The notes under the pieces were generated by a model. The model was not told where the DNA came from. It was given only the letters and a program-made list of their open reading frames with translations, and ran no database searches. Shown here in pieces: positions 39,286 through 56,148 of a stretch of 64,000 nucleotides of DNA. The translations under genes and the position numbers were made by a program. Location: positions 3,672,068 through 3,736,067 of the forward strand of contig CM076656.1 in NCBI GenBank assembly GCA_038496675.1. The letters are read 5' to 3'. The first letter of the stretch is position 1. Each line of letters begins with the position of its first letter. The stretch comes from Rachycentron canadum (taxonomy: Eukaryota > Chordata > Actinopteri > Carangiformes > Rachycentridae).

Positions 39286-39804
39286 GTAAGTTGATTAAAT
39301 TTTCTGCACAACACTTGTTCCAGTCTCTCAAAGTTTAGCTTTGAAACTTATTTAGTTGCAATGTCGACATAAAGTCACTTCTTGTTCCCCACTTGGTTCA
39401 ACTGACATGCACAGATTGTTTTTAGATTAAACACTCCCCTAAATAAGGAAATACAGTATATTAGTAACACAATGAGCAGATTATTATTAAGTTAGTCTTG
39501 TTTCAGGGAGTATACGGTTAATTAGAGGCTATTTTCACGTGTTACTAGTAGTTAGTTACAGTTTTTATAGTAAATTTATATATTTGTGGAGTAATAAAGG
39601 TTCTAGTAGTATAAGTAAGCAATATTTATATGTTTGCTATTTATCTTTATTTGTTTTAAGCTTTAGTTTTAGCTTTTAGGTAAGATTAAGGTAACTGACT
39701 GATCCTGACAGAGCCTGTTAAAGGGCTGGCTGTCTCTGCTCTGCTCTGTGAGGCGATTCATGACTTTGTGTGTCTTAAGTCCTCTGTTTTTCCTCTTGTC
39801 TCAG

Positions 39805-39836
39805 GTGTGAGAAATCAGCAGAAGACTTCTTTGACC
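39805..39836 (+). other. 5' UTR segment of coding exon 1
   Basis: Thirty-two bases between the acceptor at 39804 and the ATG at 39837. There is no upstream ATG in this segment. An in-frame ATG exists further up at 39768, but it would require reading through the pyrimidine tract of the acceptor, so it was not chosen. Confidence 0.55.
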
Positions 39837-43160
<3,324 letters not shown>

Positions 43161-43640
43161 CCACCCACAGGCCACGGGAGGAGAAGGCACAATGAGGAGG
43201 CTTCAGGCTCAATGTCAGACACAATTCAGACAAACCTAAATTCTGAGGAGCATTTTATTTGTTTTTATTTGTTTTATGTATTACTTCACTTTTCACTTTG
43301 TTTAAGTTTCATTTCTTTTTGAAACTGCTTTATTAAGCAGTAAAAATATGACATTAACAATTTCTTTTTGTAAAAGAAATTGACATAATTTGAAAGAACT
43401 GGCAAAAAGAGGAGGAGGGGGAGGTGGGATGGAGAAGATTGGCAGTCTTAACCACCCACAGGCCACGGGAGGAGGAGGCACAATGAGGAGGCTTCAGGCT
43501 CAGTGTCAGACACAATTCAGACAAACCTGAATTCTGAGGAGCGTTTTGTTTGTTTTTTATTTGTTTTATGTATTATTTTACTTTTCACTTTGTTTAAGTT
43601 TTGTTTCTGCTTTATTAAACAGTAAAATATGACATTAACA
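43161..43640 (+). other. 3' UTR of the HIPK-like gene, with candidate poly(A) signals
   Basis: Downstream of the TAA there is an AT-rich tract without coding capacity. An ATTAAA hexamer is at 43614-43619, followed by GT-rich sequence from about 43667; a canonical AATAAA lies at 43776-43781. The first duplicated copy has ATTAAG where the second has ATTAAA, so the usable signal may exist only in the second copy. The actual cleavage site is unknown. Confidence 0.45.
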
Positions 43641-43668
43641 ATTTCTTTTTGCAAAAGAAATTGAAATT
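43407..43668 (+). repeat. Tandem duplication, copy 2 (vestigial terminal exon/3' UTR)
   Basis: Second copy of the unit at 43115. The piece matching the C-terminal codons is still open and ends at the equivalent TAA (43450-43452), reading KKRRRGRWDGEDWQS against EKRRRGSLDGGVWWS in copy 1. It has no clear polypyrimidine/AG acceptor of its own and an in-frame TAA lies just upstream (43386), so it is probably untranslated 3' UTR rather than an alternative last exon. Confidence 0.8.
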
Positions 43669-44030
43669 GTTTGCTTGTGTCCCTGATCAACAGTGAGTAC
43701 TTTGTCAGAATGTCACCTACCATAAAGCTTGACACTTCCTTGTTGTTCACATTTTAATTAAATGCACTGTTGAAAAATAAATAATGATCTCTTCCTTGTT
43801 GTGACAACGATATTCTAAAGGTTTTGTTGAATTTAGACACAAAAGCAGACTTGGACTTTATACACTTGAACACTGGTGTCCATGAACCTGTCTAAAGTGT
43901 CTCCAAATAGAAAACTGTACTTTTACTTAAAGGATAGAAACAAACAGAATTTGTTGTTTAAAAAAAACTGTCATGCATTTCCTGCTGCACACTTTTCACA
44001 ACTTTATAGCTACTGGCTCAAAAGTGTCCA

Positions 44031-44099
44031 ACAGCCTTGCTCACCTGTCTCATTGGACAGGCCCCCCCCTGTCCAATGAGACAGGTGAGCAAGGCCTGT
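44031..44099. repeat. Long near-perfect inverted repeat (hairpin) with C6 loop
   Basis: Left arm 44035-44061 and right arm 44068-44094 are exact reverse complements over 27 nt, with an extra G-C pair at 44034/44095. Pairing continues for four more pairs past a one-base bulge at 44096. The loop is six C residues (44062-44067). It lies about 0.9 kb past the kinase stop codon. No target-site duplication is evident. Confidence 0.9.
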
Positions 44100-45736
44100 G
44101 TGATTTTTCAGAGAATAAAATCTAAACAGATCTGAACAGAAGTCTGGTACAAGAGACAATGTTTGAAATGTGGAGAGAAGAAGTAAATAAAGTCATCAAC
44201 AGTCTGCAATAGATTTCACATGACAATATTCATAACTTGGTATACTTGGTATACTTTTGTGAAAAACCCTTTTGATTTTTTTGACTGTCACCAGTGCTTT
44301 TCTGGTTTTGCTGGTTTATGATGCTGTTAAATATGACAACCACAATGAATTGAATCATTGAACTGTGGAGATTTACTGAGCTAAATAGTCTCTGGTGAAT
44401 AGGGATGTTTAGAGGTCATAGTGAACTGTCTGCTGAGGACTAAGAGGTTTATTGTTTATTGGACTTGCCTGAATTAAATTTTACAAAAGATAGACCTGAT
44501 CCTGGGGGGACCTGAGAACAGCCACACCAAACATGAACAGACTTGAAAATGGTTAGACCTAGTCCAAACAGAGAGGACAAAGATGAAAGTATTACTACTA
44601 CTGCTACAACTACTACTACTGTAATGATAATAATAATGCCCTGAGACCACCAAAAATAAAATAAACCATTGTGTAGCTTCAACTGGTGATATCTGGACAA
44701 AAGAGAATTTTCTACTCTATTTAATATATCAATTTCCAAAAAAACATTTCATAGCATATATCTTGCAGGCTGCTGATTTTCCTAAGCTCAGATTCACTCC
44801 CCATGTCAAAATAAAGGTCACAGTTCAGATGATCTCCTCACCTCAAAACACCTTGTATATGCTCAGCTCCTCTCAGATGTTAGATATACTGACACATGGT
44901 CTGAAGACACATGGCAGTAAACAAGACCCACCCTGACCCAATTAGACTGAGCAGGATTTTGCCCTGACCCCAACTCAGGTCAGATCTTGGTTCCTCAGAA
45001 ATAAATGTATCCATGAAGCTTGAACTCTAGTATGAAGTTTTTTATCTCAGTTTTCTCTGCCTCCCTCCACTGACAGGTTGACAAACTCTTCTTCCTGTTT
45101 TGTGCCTTAGAATCAACAAATCCTCCAAAATCAAAACATGTTGCTTTCTGATCCATCATCAGTGTGACACAGTTTATAAAAAGAAATACTCAACAGGAAA
45201 TGGGATGCAAAATGAAGCTTTCCTTGTCAAAGTCAAACAGTTGGGTATCATCTGCCTCAACACCCTCTCCTTGAAGTTTTTATAAATCATTAACAACACA
45301 GCTTCTCCCTGTGATTCTGCGAGACAGAAGAAAACAGTCATGAAACACATTGACACCCTTGTCTGGTAAATCTGAACATTTAACAGGTCAGTTCTGTTTT
45401 TCTCTGTGGAAGATCAGATTTTCCACCTTAGCTCACTTGATGACACAAAATGCAAAATATAGAGGACAGCAGAGAGTGCCTGCCGCTGCGTTTACTGTTG
45501 TCACACTGATGAGAAAAACAAACAGTGTAATATATTACCCTGTCAGTTATGGCATTATAAAAATGTGTGTTGCTGTGCAGGGGAACTAGTGGCATTGAGG
45601 TATAGGTTTGGCATACGAGCGCACGCACATGCATACACACTGTAATTGAAAACCTACTCTTTTGTGAAATGCCCTTAAGCCCTCTGGAATACTCTCTTCA
45701 TCCTACCTCTGTCTGTCTCTCTCTGTCACACAGACA

Positions 45737-45742
<6 letters not shown>

Positions 45743-45774
<32 letters not shown>
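45743..45774. repeat. (CA)n microsatellite
   Basis: CA run with a TA interruption at the start. A (CT)n run follows at 45871-45893. Confidence 0.9.
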
Positions 45775-45777
<3 letters not shown>

Positions 45778-46627
45778 TGGAAAAGCAGGAGATACATGGT
45801 GTAACATTATTTCAGTTGAGCTAAAGGGTCAGTGAGAAGGCAGCTGTCTTTCTCACACCTCTCTGTTTTCTCTCTCTCTCTCTCTCTCTCTGTCTGTCTC
45901 TCTGTCTCACTACTAAAGCATAAAATTAAAAATCTGATTTCACATTGAAGGAGACTTGTGTTAATTATCTGTTTGATAGAGAGGAGGAGGCAGACACACA
46001 GGTTGGAGTAACACTGAGAAACAATCTCTTCTCTGAAGACACAGAGACACTAACGCTGTCTGCTCTGAGCTCAGTTGTCTTTATAATGAAACTCTTCATT
46101 AGCTCCTTAAAATTTCACCTTCAGTATATTTTAAACATTATATGTTTGCTTGGTTTAACTCTCTTTATAACTGAGAAAAAAATTATGGTTACATCAAAGC
46201 GAAATAACTCTAATTTGTATTGTATTATATCTGTGGAAATGTCCCAAAAAAGTTTATTTTAGTTTATTTTATTAGAGATGATTTGCAGAATTGCAGCTGA
46301 CTGTTGAATCTCCAAATCTTATTTTTTTTATTAGTTTGTTTCATGAGGTAGAAGTGCTGTTTTACAAACTTTTTTATTGCATAAGTAACACTATTTTTTG
46401 CGTATTGGATTTTGCCAAAAACATTTAGCTTAAAAATGACTTAATTAAGACTTTTTAACACGAAGAGAAAAAAGGGAGAAAAAATTACAATGTGTAAATA
46501 AACCTGCAGTACAAAGTTCTCTTTCAAGTAATCTGAGGTGTTAACTAACGACCTTCATCATTTGTCCCAACCCTCAGATACCACTCATAAGTGTGTACCC
46601 AACCTGTGTTGTCATAGTGATGATAAT

Positions 46628-46629
<2 letters not shown>

Positions 46630-46686
<57 letters not shown>

Positions 46687-46687
46687 N

Positions 46688-46734
<47 letters not shown>
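46630..46734. repeat. (CA)n microsatellite with one N
   Basis: More than 50 CA units with a single N at 46687, the longest dinucleotide array in the window. The N probably marks an unresolved repeat length. Confidence 0.95.
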
Positions 46735-46735
<1 letters not shown>

Positions 46736-46755
46736 ACTAAGATTGTGGAATGGCC

Positions 46756-46832
46756 ATGGTTTTGCTAGGTTTAGGAAAAGGTTGTGGTTTGGTTAAAAAT
46801 AAGTATGGTGGTTATATGGTTACGATGATAAA
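46756..46832 (+). repeat. SINE-like dispersed repeat fragment (head)
   Basis: GCTAGGTTTAGGAAAAGG and TTGTGGTTTGGTTAAAAAT match the remembered GGTTAGGTTTAGG...GGTTTGGGTTAAAAT head of the same family as copies A and B. Confidence 0.5.
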
Positions 46833-47458
46833 CACATAGTTCAAATTGTGGACCAGTAATAAAACATATGTTTTTGTTTTTCATATGTCACCTGACTTCT
46901 TCCTTTAACCCTGCCATGATTGCTACAGTTGTTAGGAGTCTAACAGGAAAATTTGGTGTAATAAACTGCTTGCACAGACAACCTGCAGTGTTACAGGAGG
47001 ATTGTCTTGTTCTGTGGGTTTGAACAATGTTTGGTGTGTGACTCGAGTTTATACAAATGGACCCTTGGTCCAAGTTGAAAGCTGCAGTTCAGTCACCAAA
47101 TCATAGGGGAAGGGTGTGCTTGTAAATGCAGAATATGTGTTGATATTTGGCCTGAAGGATTTAAAACTACCACATACTGTTGAGTGACAACATACCTTCA
47201 AACATGATGTCTCATGGCAACGATACTTTATTACTATTCTGTCTTAGTAAAATACAAATAACAGATATCCACTACAGACTCCCCAGGCTGTCTCTCACAC
47301 AGACAAATGTGCCCACTCACTTGGCCGATAAATGTGTGAGTGTGTGTAAGTCATCAGTTTCTCCTTTGAAATAAGCTGAATAGCCTCAGCAGAGTGAATT
47401 GGTGCCACACACTCAGCCTCTAGCTCTCCAAACGACACAACTGTGTCTGCAGACAATG

Positions 47459-47459
47459 A

Positions 47460-47524
<65 letters not shown>
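47459..47524. repeat. (CA)33 microsatellite
   Basis: Perfect CA run. Confidence 0.97.
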
Positions 47525-47527
<3 letters not shown>

Positions 47528-48295
47528 TTTTTTCATCAAGGGCAAACAAGTTTGAAAACCTTTATTTTGTCCAAATAAAGTCAATTCACTGTCATAGGCA
47601 TGATTCATTGTTTTTCCAATATAGTTCCAATATAATTTTCACACAGGCCTACACATTTTTAAGTATCACCAGATTGATATTGTGTGCGTGTGTGTGTGTG
47701 TGTGATAGTATGGGTGTTTGTGAGAAATTAAGGCAATAGAAACTACTGCTAAGGATGTTTGCCATGGTGTCCAGGTGTTTCTATTATTTTGACCACCCCA
47801 TTCATGTTAATGACGGTAAACTGAATGACAGACTCACCATCAGTTGTCAACTGAGTTTATATTAGTCATCAGTTGCACACAGTATTTTAACAGACTGACT
47901 TTGTACTTTTATCTGAGTATGTTTTTTCAGTTATAGTAGTAAGTATTGATGCATTAAGTGAAGTGCCTTATTTTCAGCTGTTTCTGTTTCAACTGAATTA
48001 ATGTTGCTGTTTTCTTCATCACAGCAACTAACTCCCTTTTGTACATTTAGACTTACACTAGTACTGCACCAGCAGTCAGGGCTTTGTTCATCTTTTTCAC
48101 TATTATTCAGGTCTTTTAGTTACTTTAGCTTAGCAGTAAGCAATGGCTCCTCTCTTTCCCACCATTTGGCCACTAAAATAAAACTCAATAAAACTCACTC
48201 TCAAACATGCCCAAAACCAACAGGGCATTGCTACTTCAGTAGTATTGATGAGTGATGAGCTTCTATGGAAAAATACTGTGAAAAATATTTATTTT

Positions 48296-48450
48296 TTTGA
48301 TGCCTTTATTGGATATGACAGTGAAAAAACAGGAAATGCAGGATTAGAAAAGTAAAGCGATAAAGAGTTTAGCCAACTGGGAACTGAGCAGGGGTAGCTT
48401 CAAGCAATGAGGCATGCACCTTATCCACTTGTCTATCCATTCACCACTAT
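48296..48450 (+). repeat. Degenerate teleost dispersed repeat
   Basis: TGATGCCTTTATTGGATATGACAGTG, then AACAGGAAATG, then GGCATGCACCTTATCCACTTG follows the layout of a common teleost repeat (GCCTTTATTGGATAGGACAGTG ... GACAGGAAATG ... GCGCCTTATCCACT). The tail resembles a tRNA-like module. Recognised from memory, not from a search. Confidence 0.5.
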
Positions 48451-49658
48451 ATGATGCAGAACTTGTGCCTTACAAACTGCAAGACAACAAATAGTGCTCT
48501 TCATGTGGCATTCGAGTGTGATCCAACACACTACGAGTCTCAGTCAACACTTGATTGTTGCGTTGTGTTGTTTCGGAGGTTGATTCTCTTTCAATTGACC
48601 CATTCTTAAGCCACTGATCCATGGTTGTGTTTGTTGTCAGTGTTTGATAGTTAATAGGCTGCAGATAACTTGGTTACTCTGAAGTGTTCTTCCTCTTGGG
48701 GGTTTTGTTAGTCACTGTATTAACTGACTGTGAACTGTAAATGAAAAAGGAAGTGAGGTTGATCTGGCAAACTGTGGCAACCTTTAAAACACATACACAG
48801 TGTGTCTCAAGTGACAAATGTGTGCTATAACTGCAGGTGTTTGCTCTGGAGATCAGGCGCAAGTATAGCTGACATATTGTTCATGTTTTATATCTTGTTT
48901 TCCCTTCCTCCCCTCATCTGATATCCTCTCATCTCTTAATCTGCCTCCATCTCATGCTGTTTCAACCTATTTCATTACTTTTTTTTATCATTTGTTCCAT
49001 CTCTTCCCATTTCCTCTGAATAGCCTCATGTCATTTCTTATCTTCTTCTTATAACGAAACGTAAACTAATGCAATTTCACATCATGTCATATCAAACTGT
49101 GTCATGTCATTTCATCCTCACTCCTTTGCTGAATGAGCAATAGCACAGAGTCCTGATGAAGTGCAGGCAGTGACTGGAGTTGATGGCATTGATTACCACA
49201 TACACAAAACACAATACAGGCTCAGTGTGAGAGACAACAGCAGACAAGACTCTTTTCTCCTCATCACAACAGGAAAGAACTCACAGACATGTCTGTCTTT
49301 CTCTCTGTCTCTCCTCCCATCTCCTTCCATCTCCAGCCTCTGGCCTTTTCCTCTGATGCCCTTTGTCACAATCGACATCTATTTCCCCTTCAGATGGAGA
49401 GTATGTAAGGCTTCTTATTTTCAGATTTTTGAAATCACATCCATGTGCAAATAAGATTTTATAAACTATTTGGAGCATTTTGTAATAGTTCGACTGTTTA
49501 TTTGATTTGATTTTATTCACTAAGCTTGGGGAAATTTGGTGCAAAAAGCAGCTCCTGTGCGACCAGGTAAATTTTCTGTATTGCACTTGCATACAATAAC
49601 TTATGAGTTGTCTGGAAGATTGTATGTCCTCTGCTGGTGTCTGTCACAAGAACATACC

Positions 49659-49660
<2 letters not shown>

Positions 49661-49689
<29 letters not shown>
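49661..49689. repeat. (CA)n running into a gap
   Basis: CA run cut off by N. Confidence 0.95.
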
Positions 49690-50035
49690 NNNNNNNNNNN
49701 NNNNNNNNNNNNNNNNNNNNNNNNNNNNNNNNNNNNNNNNNNNNNNNNNNNNNNNNNNNNNNNNNNNNNNNNNNNNNNNNNNNNNNNNNNNNNNNNNNNN
49801 NNNNNNNNNNNNNNNNNNNNNNNNNNNNNNNNNNNNNNNNNNNNNNNNNNNNNNNNNNNNNNNNNNNNNNNNNNNNNNNNNNNNNNNNNNNNNNNNNNNN
49901 NNNNNNNNNNNNNNNNNNNNNNNNNNNNNNNNNNNNNNNNNNNNNNNNNNNNNNNNNNNNNNNNNNNNNNNNNNNNNNNNNNNNNNNNNNNNNNNNNNNN
50001 NNNNNNNNNNNNNNNNNNNNNNNNNNNNNNNNNNN
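49690..50035. other. Assembly gap (346 N)
   Basis: Run of N between a CA repeat and a TA repeat (50036-50053), so the missing sequence is likely a compound CA/TA microsatellite. Confidence 0.99.
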
Positions 50036-53000
50036 TATATATATATATATATAAAGATATAAAGATGTAGAAAAGAAAAGAAAATTATTATGGATGAGTG
50101 CCACCCATCTCTGCCCCAGTGCCTAGATCTCAACTCATACAGCCTCTGTGTGCCAAACCCATGCTCCATCACAGGACAGCCCAGGCTGGGAACATGGCCA
50201 AGTGCTTGAGTGGTATCACACAAAAAAGCAGCATTTTTGTACCAGGCAAGAGGAATTTATTGTGATTTAAAAGCACATTTGTCCATTAAAAAAATATTAA
50301 AATGATTAGTTGAAATGTGAAAACACTGTAATGGCCATAATACCTGAGATGAGTGCTGGTATCACATGACCACATGACCAGCAAGGTATGTATGTGTGTT
50401 ATGGTCTCACATCTCAATGGGAGACAGAGTGAGAGGGGTCAAAACTGCTTCACTGCAAATATTTGTGTGTGTATTTACGCTTTTATTTTGTCAAAATGGA
50501 TATTAGGCGCTGCCAAAAATCTAAAACATCATTTTGGTGAGTACTTTGTTGCCCTGGCAACAAGCACCACATTAACCACTTAGAAATGGGCCGAAAGGCA
50601 TTTCACCAGAGGACACTGTGTACCTTGGCAGCACTCAGAGCTAAGTGTTGTTGGCCCCCCAACATCACCCTCCATATCATCACCAAGGTGAGACGGCCCA
50701 CGCCCAAAAAATCAGCTGGCACAGACTCACCGGTTGGATTCAAAGAGATGCCACTGAAAGCCAAACACTATTCTATACATATGGCTCCAGTGCAGCCTAA
50801 TAAAGAGTCAGAATGCCTCTCTGCTGTCGGAAAACAATGCAAATATAAAAAACACAGTCATAGACAGTGGCCAAACCCGTAGAGTGTCCAGAACACATCA
50901 TCCTCAAAGTGATAGGAAGATGCATACAGTATTAAATGGCTTCATGCTTCACTTAAAGTGCAGAGGGTAAACAGCAGCAGCCACTAAGAAATTATAATCA
51001 GTCCCTGTGGACGCAATGGCAAAGTGTTTTGGATTATTTCTGTGTTGTCCTGAAGATGGGATTTAATCACCTTGAACGGGATCTCCTTTACCATTGACCA
51101 CTGAGCAGCTCTGGACTGGGTGTGTGTGTGTATGTGTGTGTGTGTGTTTAGGTATGTGTGTATGAGGATGTGTGTGTTGCCCAATCTTTTGGAGCATGAA
51201 GAACAGAAAGAGTTTGCAGATTAAGGGAAACTCGAGGGATTAAGGTCATTTCCTGAGTGTAAGCTGTAAATTAGCCCTGCAGTACCACAGGGGAAAGACA
51301 GAGCCAGTACCATAGTCCTGCTAAACTCAATGTTCACAAACTATTTCATCAGCCAGCATCAGATCCAAACATGTGCTCAGTGGCTCTGTACTTAATGTAC
51401 CAAATTAATTGTTATCCTGGAATAGCTGTTGGTGTTGTACACATCTGGGGTCATATTGTTCCTGGGGGCCATAAAGTATTCAGTGAATGGAGAACATGGG
51501 GTTTTGGTCTCTGTCTGTCATAATCAATGAGCAGTGTTTGGAAAAGAACAAATCCATCGAAGATGGATCAGTGATCGGGTTATTTGTGCCACCAACAGGA
51601 TCTTAGATCAGAATGCACAGCACATCGTTCACGAACATCATGTGTTTGAATGTTTCTTCTGAAGGTGAGGTGCATCTTATAGATGGTGCAATTGCATAGA
51701 AAGTCAAAGGTAAGACATGAACAGGGTGGATTCAAGTCATGCATCCATCTGAGTCTAGACAGATGCATAACTATATACATATTATATGATACATGATTAT
51801 GTGATTTTCATGATGTGATGTAAGTTTTGACAGCAGTGCACACACAGAGTCCAGCAGTCAAATTTGTGCTGACACTGAAGTAAAGGAGGATCACATTACA
51901 CGTTACAAGTATCTCAAGCTAGAGTTCAGTGTGCAGTGTTTATTTGTGCGATAGAATAAACACAGCATGTTTCTTAGTTAGTTTAATGTGACTGCTCAAC
52001 CTGTCACTAAATTAAAGAGAGAAATCACAGAACTTTTTAGCCTCTATTCTCTGGAAACTGGTCAGTTTTAGAGTTAATGTTAAGATTTCATTTTGTACCA
52101 AAATAAGTTGTATTGTTGAACTGCTGCAGCTGAATGAGCCTGAGCGTGGGCACAGATCCTCCTCTGGCTGTTACTAAAGACTCAGGGTGAACATGCTTCT
52201 ATTAGATTTTATCTTCTTTTTAGTTTCCTGTACTTTTTATGTTGTTATTGTTTGTACCTTCTCTGTGTTTTGTTTGTTAATTTTCTATTTATTCTATTTA
52301 TTTTCATTCATAATTAGGTATTTTGCACAATTTTATAACTTTGTAACACTGTTTATACATATATACCTATACCTAATCTTATTATTATAATATATATACA
52401 TATATTTAAATAATAAGATTGTTATATATATATATAATTTATTACAAAACAAATAGAGATTACTTCAATCATGTTCATTTCTAGGGTTGTGTCACAACAT
52501 TGTTGTGCATTGTTAGCACTATAAAGATTGTGATGTCACAAAATGCCTATACAACATGTCTGTCTGATTTTAACACAAACAATATCTGAGGTTATTCAGG
52601 CAATAATCTGACTTGGGCTCTAAATATTAGGAATAAGATTTTCAATTCAATGCTAAATTCTTTAAAAAAGGAAACCAAATTCAATTAAATCCTAATCTTA
52701 AATTTTAGTGAAATTGACTAACAGAAATTTAGTGCTGACAGGGTGAAATACAATTTGTTGCATTTTGGCTATTTGAAGAAAAGACTGCACTTAATGTTAC
52801 CCACCAGGAAAACATACATCCACCCATTAATTTATCACTAGTTGTTTATACAACCACAGACTGTTCATGCTCCACATATACTGAGGAAGTTGTGCTTTGG
52901 TACAAAATGCTGTTTATTCTGCCGCACCATGACTCTGCTCTCCTCGCCTCCAAACTATTATCTATTCATTTACCTTCTTTGTCTCTCTTTGACCTCTCTC

Positions 53001-53090
53001 TGTGGCATTTTGTCACCATTTATCTCTTCTCTTCTCCCTTTTCTCCTCTCCTCTGTCTTCTACAAGCTCTTTGTTAGTTCATTAGTGGCC

Positions 53091-53095
<5 letters not shown>

Positions 53096-53162
<67 letters not shown>
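53096..53162. repeat. (CA)n microsatellite
   Basis: CA run with one CG interruption. A (TG)n(GA)n pair follows at 53259-53286. Confidence 0.95.
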
Positions 53163-53163
<1 letters not shown>

Positions 53164-54631
53164 GACAGACTATGTTGTTTGCTTGGAGTATTTTTAGAAA
53201 AGCGCAGACTGGCAACATTGTATTGAGTAGGTTTTGACAACAGTGGTTGTATTAAGAGTGTGTGTGTGTGAGAGAGAGAGAGAGAGTAGCCAAGTACGCA
53301 CTACTTGTGTGGCTTTACTACTGAATATGTGTGTTGAGGGTCAACATTCACCATTGCGTTCCAAAACCAGAATAGTGGGCTTTGTATTTTAGTGAAGTTG
53401 AATTCTGTCCCCACCACTCTGTACCCTCGCCATGCTCCACGGACTAACACACAGCCCAGTGTGACACAAACAACTCCACTTCCCATCTCATTCATGCTAA
53501 ATATTTATACACTAAGATTCATTTGTAATACTGTTTTTACATATGTAGTCACATCTGCATGTGGGGTGGGGTTTGGTACTGGTTTTGACTCCTATCATAC
53601 ATGTAAAACATCATCCTTCTTCGTGGCTGTTTCTTCTCTTATTGGAGGCACTTTGGGTTTTAGTTTATGATTCCAGATTGTTGCACAATCAAAAACAAAA
53701 CAAAACACACACACACAAAAAAAAAAAAAATTAAACAATGCATACTTGTTTGTTTCTCGCTGTTGCCTCTCCTGCATCAGTGGCTAATGAGGAAGACCAG
53801 TTCCTTCGTGCCATCCCAGTTTACCAAATTAAAAGCCTCATCATAAAAGTGCCATCACATCTTATTTGAAAGTTGTCTCGATAAAGTTTGAGTGCATTTA
53901 CTCGGGTCATACACAAGCGACTGTTGTAATGCTCTATCTGGTTCATTTTTTGCATGGCTTGTCACTTGTTACTGGACTGGGATCTTCATCATCATTCAGC
54001 TTCTCAGCTAAATCAAGTGTTTGCTTTTAAATAGTAACGTTGAACCGATTTGAAGTGAAGCAACCAGAATACAGACTAGTCTACCTACCTCTCCACATCT
54101 TACTTCAGAGTGTGTCAAAGAGTGTGTTCCAAACAGCTGCTAATGACTGATAACAAGAAACACCAGGTTTTAATCACAGCTGTTTGTTACTATTGATTTA
54201 ACTTTCATCAGTGCACAGATATTTGTTAAACAGTAACTACTGGTTCTCCTCATGTATTGTTACGTTTTTTTCTGGCAACAAACACTCTTGTGTTTTATGC
54301 CAATAAAAAAAATTTGAACTGCTACATTAAGAATTGATTGTTAAAATGTAAAAGCTCCTTGTGATCAAGAAAATCTGATATATTTATAAACAGAAAATGC
54401 CGCAGATAATTATTTCACAGTTTGTCCCAGTAAAAACCACCACCCTGCTGGTTTTGCTGCTCATGTTGTGTTTTGTGGTATTCTAATACTTATTATTATA
54501 ATGCTGGCTTTTATTTTTTGTCACTCTAGATAAGAGTTTTGGCTAAGTGCCCAAGATGAAAAGTGTGCATATCTGTATCGAAGATGACACTGCTACACTG
54601 CCAGTAAAGTCTGTGACCTCTCTGTGCCACC

Positions 54632-54639
<8 letters not shown>

Positions 54640-54720
<81 letters not shown>
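54640..54720. repeat. (CA)40 microsatellite
   Basis: Perfect CA run preceded by a short CCCA array. Confidence 0.97.
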
Positions 54721-54726
<6 letters not shown>

Positions 54727-56096
54727 CACACATGTATACACAGAAGTGTTTCCAGTGTCCCTCTGTGAAGCACAGTCATCTCTCTGTTCCTCTGGTGAAG
54801 CTCAGAGCTGGGCTCTTGGTTTAATTAAGACAAAAGTGGCCCTGAAAATCCTCCAAATGTGAGCGCTGCAAACCCCCTGTGGAGCAGAGAGGAAATAGAA
54901 CCACAGAAAGATAGAAGAAGAGAGGGACAGTGATAACAAATCGCCAAATCCTGGATTTAAAAAGAGATGGACCCATCAAAATGGGACTAAAAGAGGGTGA
55001 GAGTGGATATATTAACCTCTCCATGACTCCAGTGTCTGTGGTCATATACTGTATGAGGATGTATGTGTGTAGGTGGGATTTAAAGGGATTTGGCTTTAAC
55101 TAAGGATATACATAAGTCTCACACTTGCTTGCATATAGTACAAATAATATCAAAAACTCTAAAGGTAAGGATATAGTCATCAGTAGTCCTTTTAAAACTA
55201 AACTAAAACTAAAACTACTTTAGGCTTTGAGGCCTTAATTGTTTACCAGACCTAAGACCATTTAAACATGGTTTAACTGGTTTAACAGAGCAGTAGTTAG
55301 TAGTATCAATATTAACATTAAACCATGGTTGAATGCCGTTACATCTGTGTTTACCCATCTGGACCTCACAATATTACTTGGTTAGCTTTGACAGATGCAT
55401 AATAAAAATGAAGCTAATGTGCCTCTGAGATTAAACTCTGAACTCCAGCAATTTTGCATTGGACTTTTATAATGTTTTTAGACACTGTAAATAAATAGTA
55501 AAAACTGATGTAGCCATTGATGAGATATTCTGACTGGATCCTACATTTCCCATAATACAGCATTATATTTTTCACCTGTCAAACTCCAAGCTCAGGCTTT
55601 ACTTTTAAGAACCTGTTGTCGATGTGTCACGGTTAATCACTGGTTAATACATATTAGCATAACATCCACCTCTTGAATCCAGCTACAGACACAACAGTCA
55701 CAACAGGTAAACAGGCACATCACACCAGAGCAATAACACACTGAATCCACAGTAGACAAAAATACTTAAAATCTTCATCACTTTATGGAGAGAATTTGCA
55801 TTCACACACACAACTAGCATAGTTGCAAGTATAGATAAAGGAAATTATAACAAACTAATGTAAGATTATGAAAACACCAATTAGGTCACTTTAAACTCTC
55901 TATTGAGTACACACACACACACAAACATGCACAGAGTAAAGAGGTGGAGTATTTGAAGCAGAGCAGACACACCTGAGAACCTGCATGCTCTGTTTGAGGA
56001 GGGAGACCTGTTGTTACCTGCCTTTAGGCTGGGCTCACACACACATACACGCAAATACACATATGGTCTGTGGCTAAACAAACCCACTACCCCAGG

Positions 56097-56104
56097 TGTG
56101 TGTG

Positions 56105-56148
<44 letters not shown>
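56097..56148. repeat. (TG)n microsatellite
   Basis: TG run with one TT interruption. Confidence 0.95.

Larger units (their letters stand above)
44100..48290. other. Intergenic sequence, no gene seen
   Basis: Contains a short direct repeat (TTGGTATAC twice near 44238), CA/CT microsatellites at 45743-45893, 46630-46734 and 47459-47524, and a SINE-like head at 46756-46832. No exon is supported. Confidence 0.5.

Noticed and set aside
39768..39836. Upstream in-frame ATG that would lengthen the kinase N terminus
   Set aside because: The extra codons translate the polypyrimidine tract and AG of a good acceptor, so this is intron sequence; the ATG at 39837 has a better Kozak context.
46630..46734. 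CRISPR-like regular repeat
   Set aside because: Simple CA dinucleotides without spacers in eukaryotic DNA.
49513..50223. Open frames spanning the second run of N
   Set aside because: Same artefact, plus CA/TA repeat translation.
50586..50882. 98-codon open frame with many Lys/Arg
   Set aside because: No domain recognised, no splice context or promoter; treated as chance.
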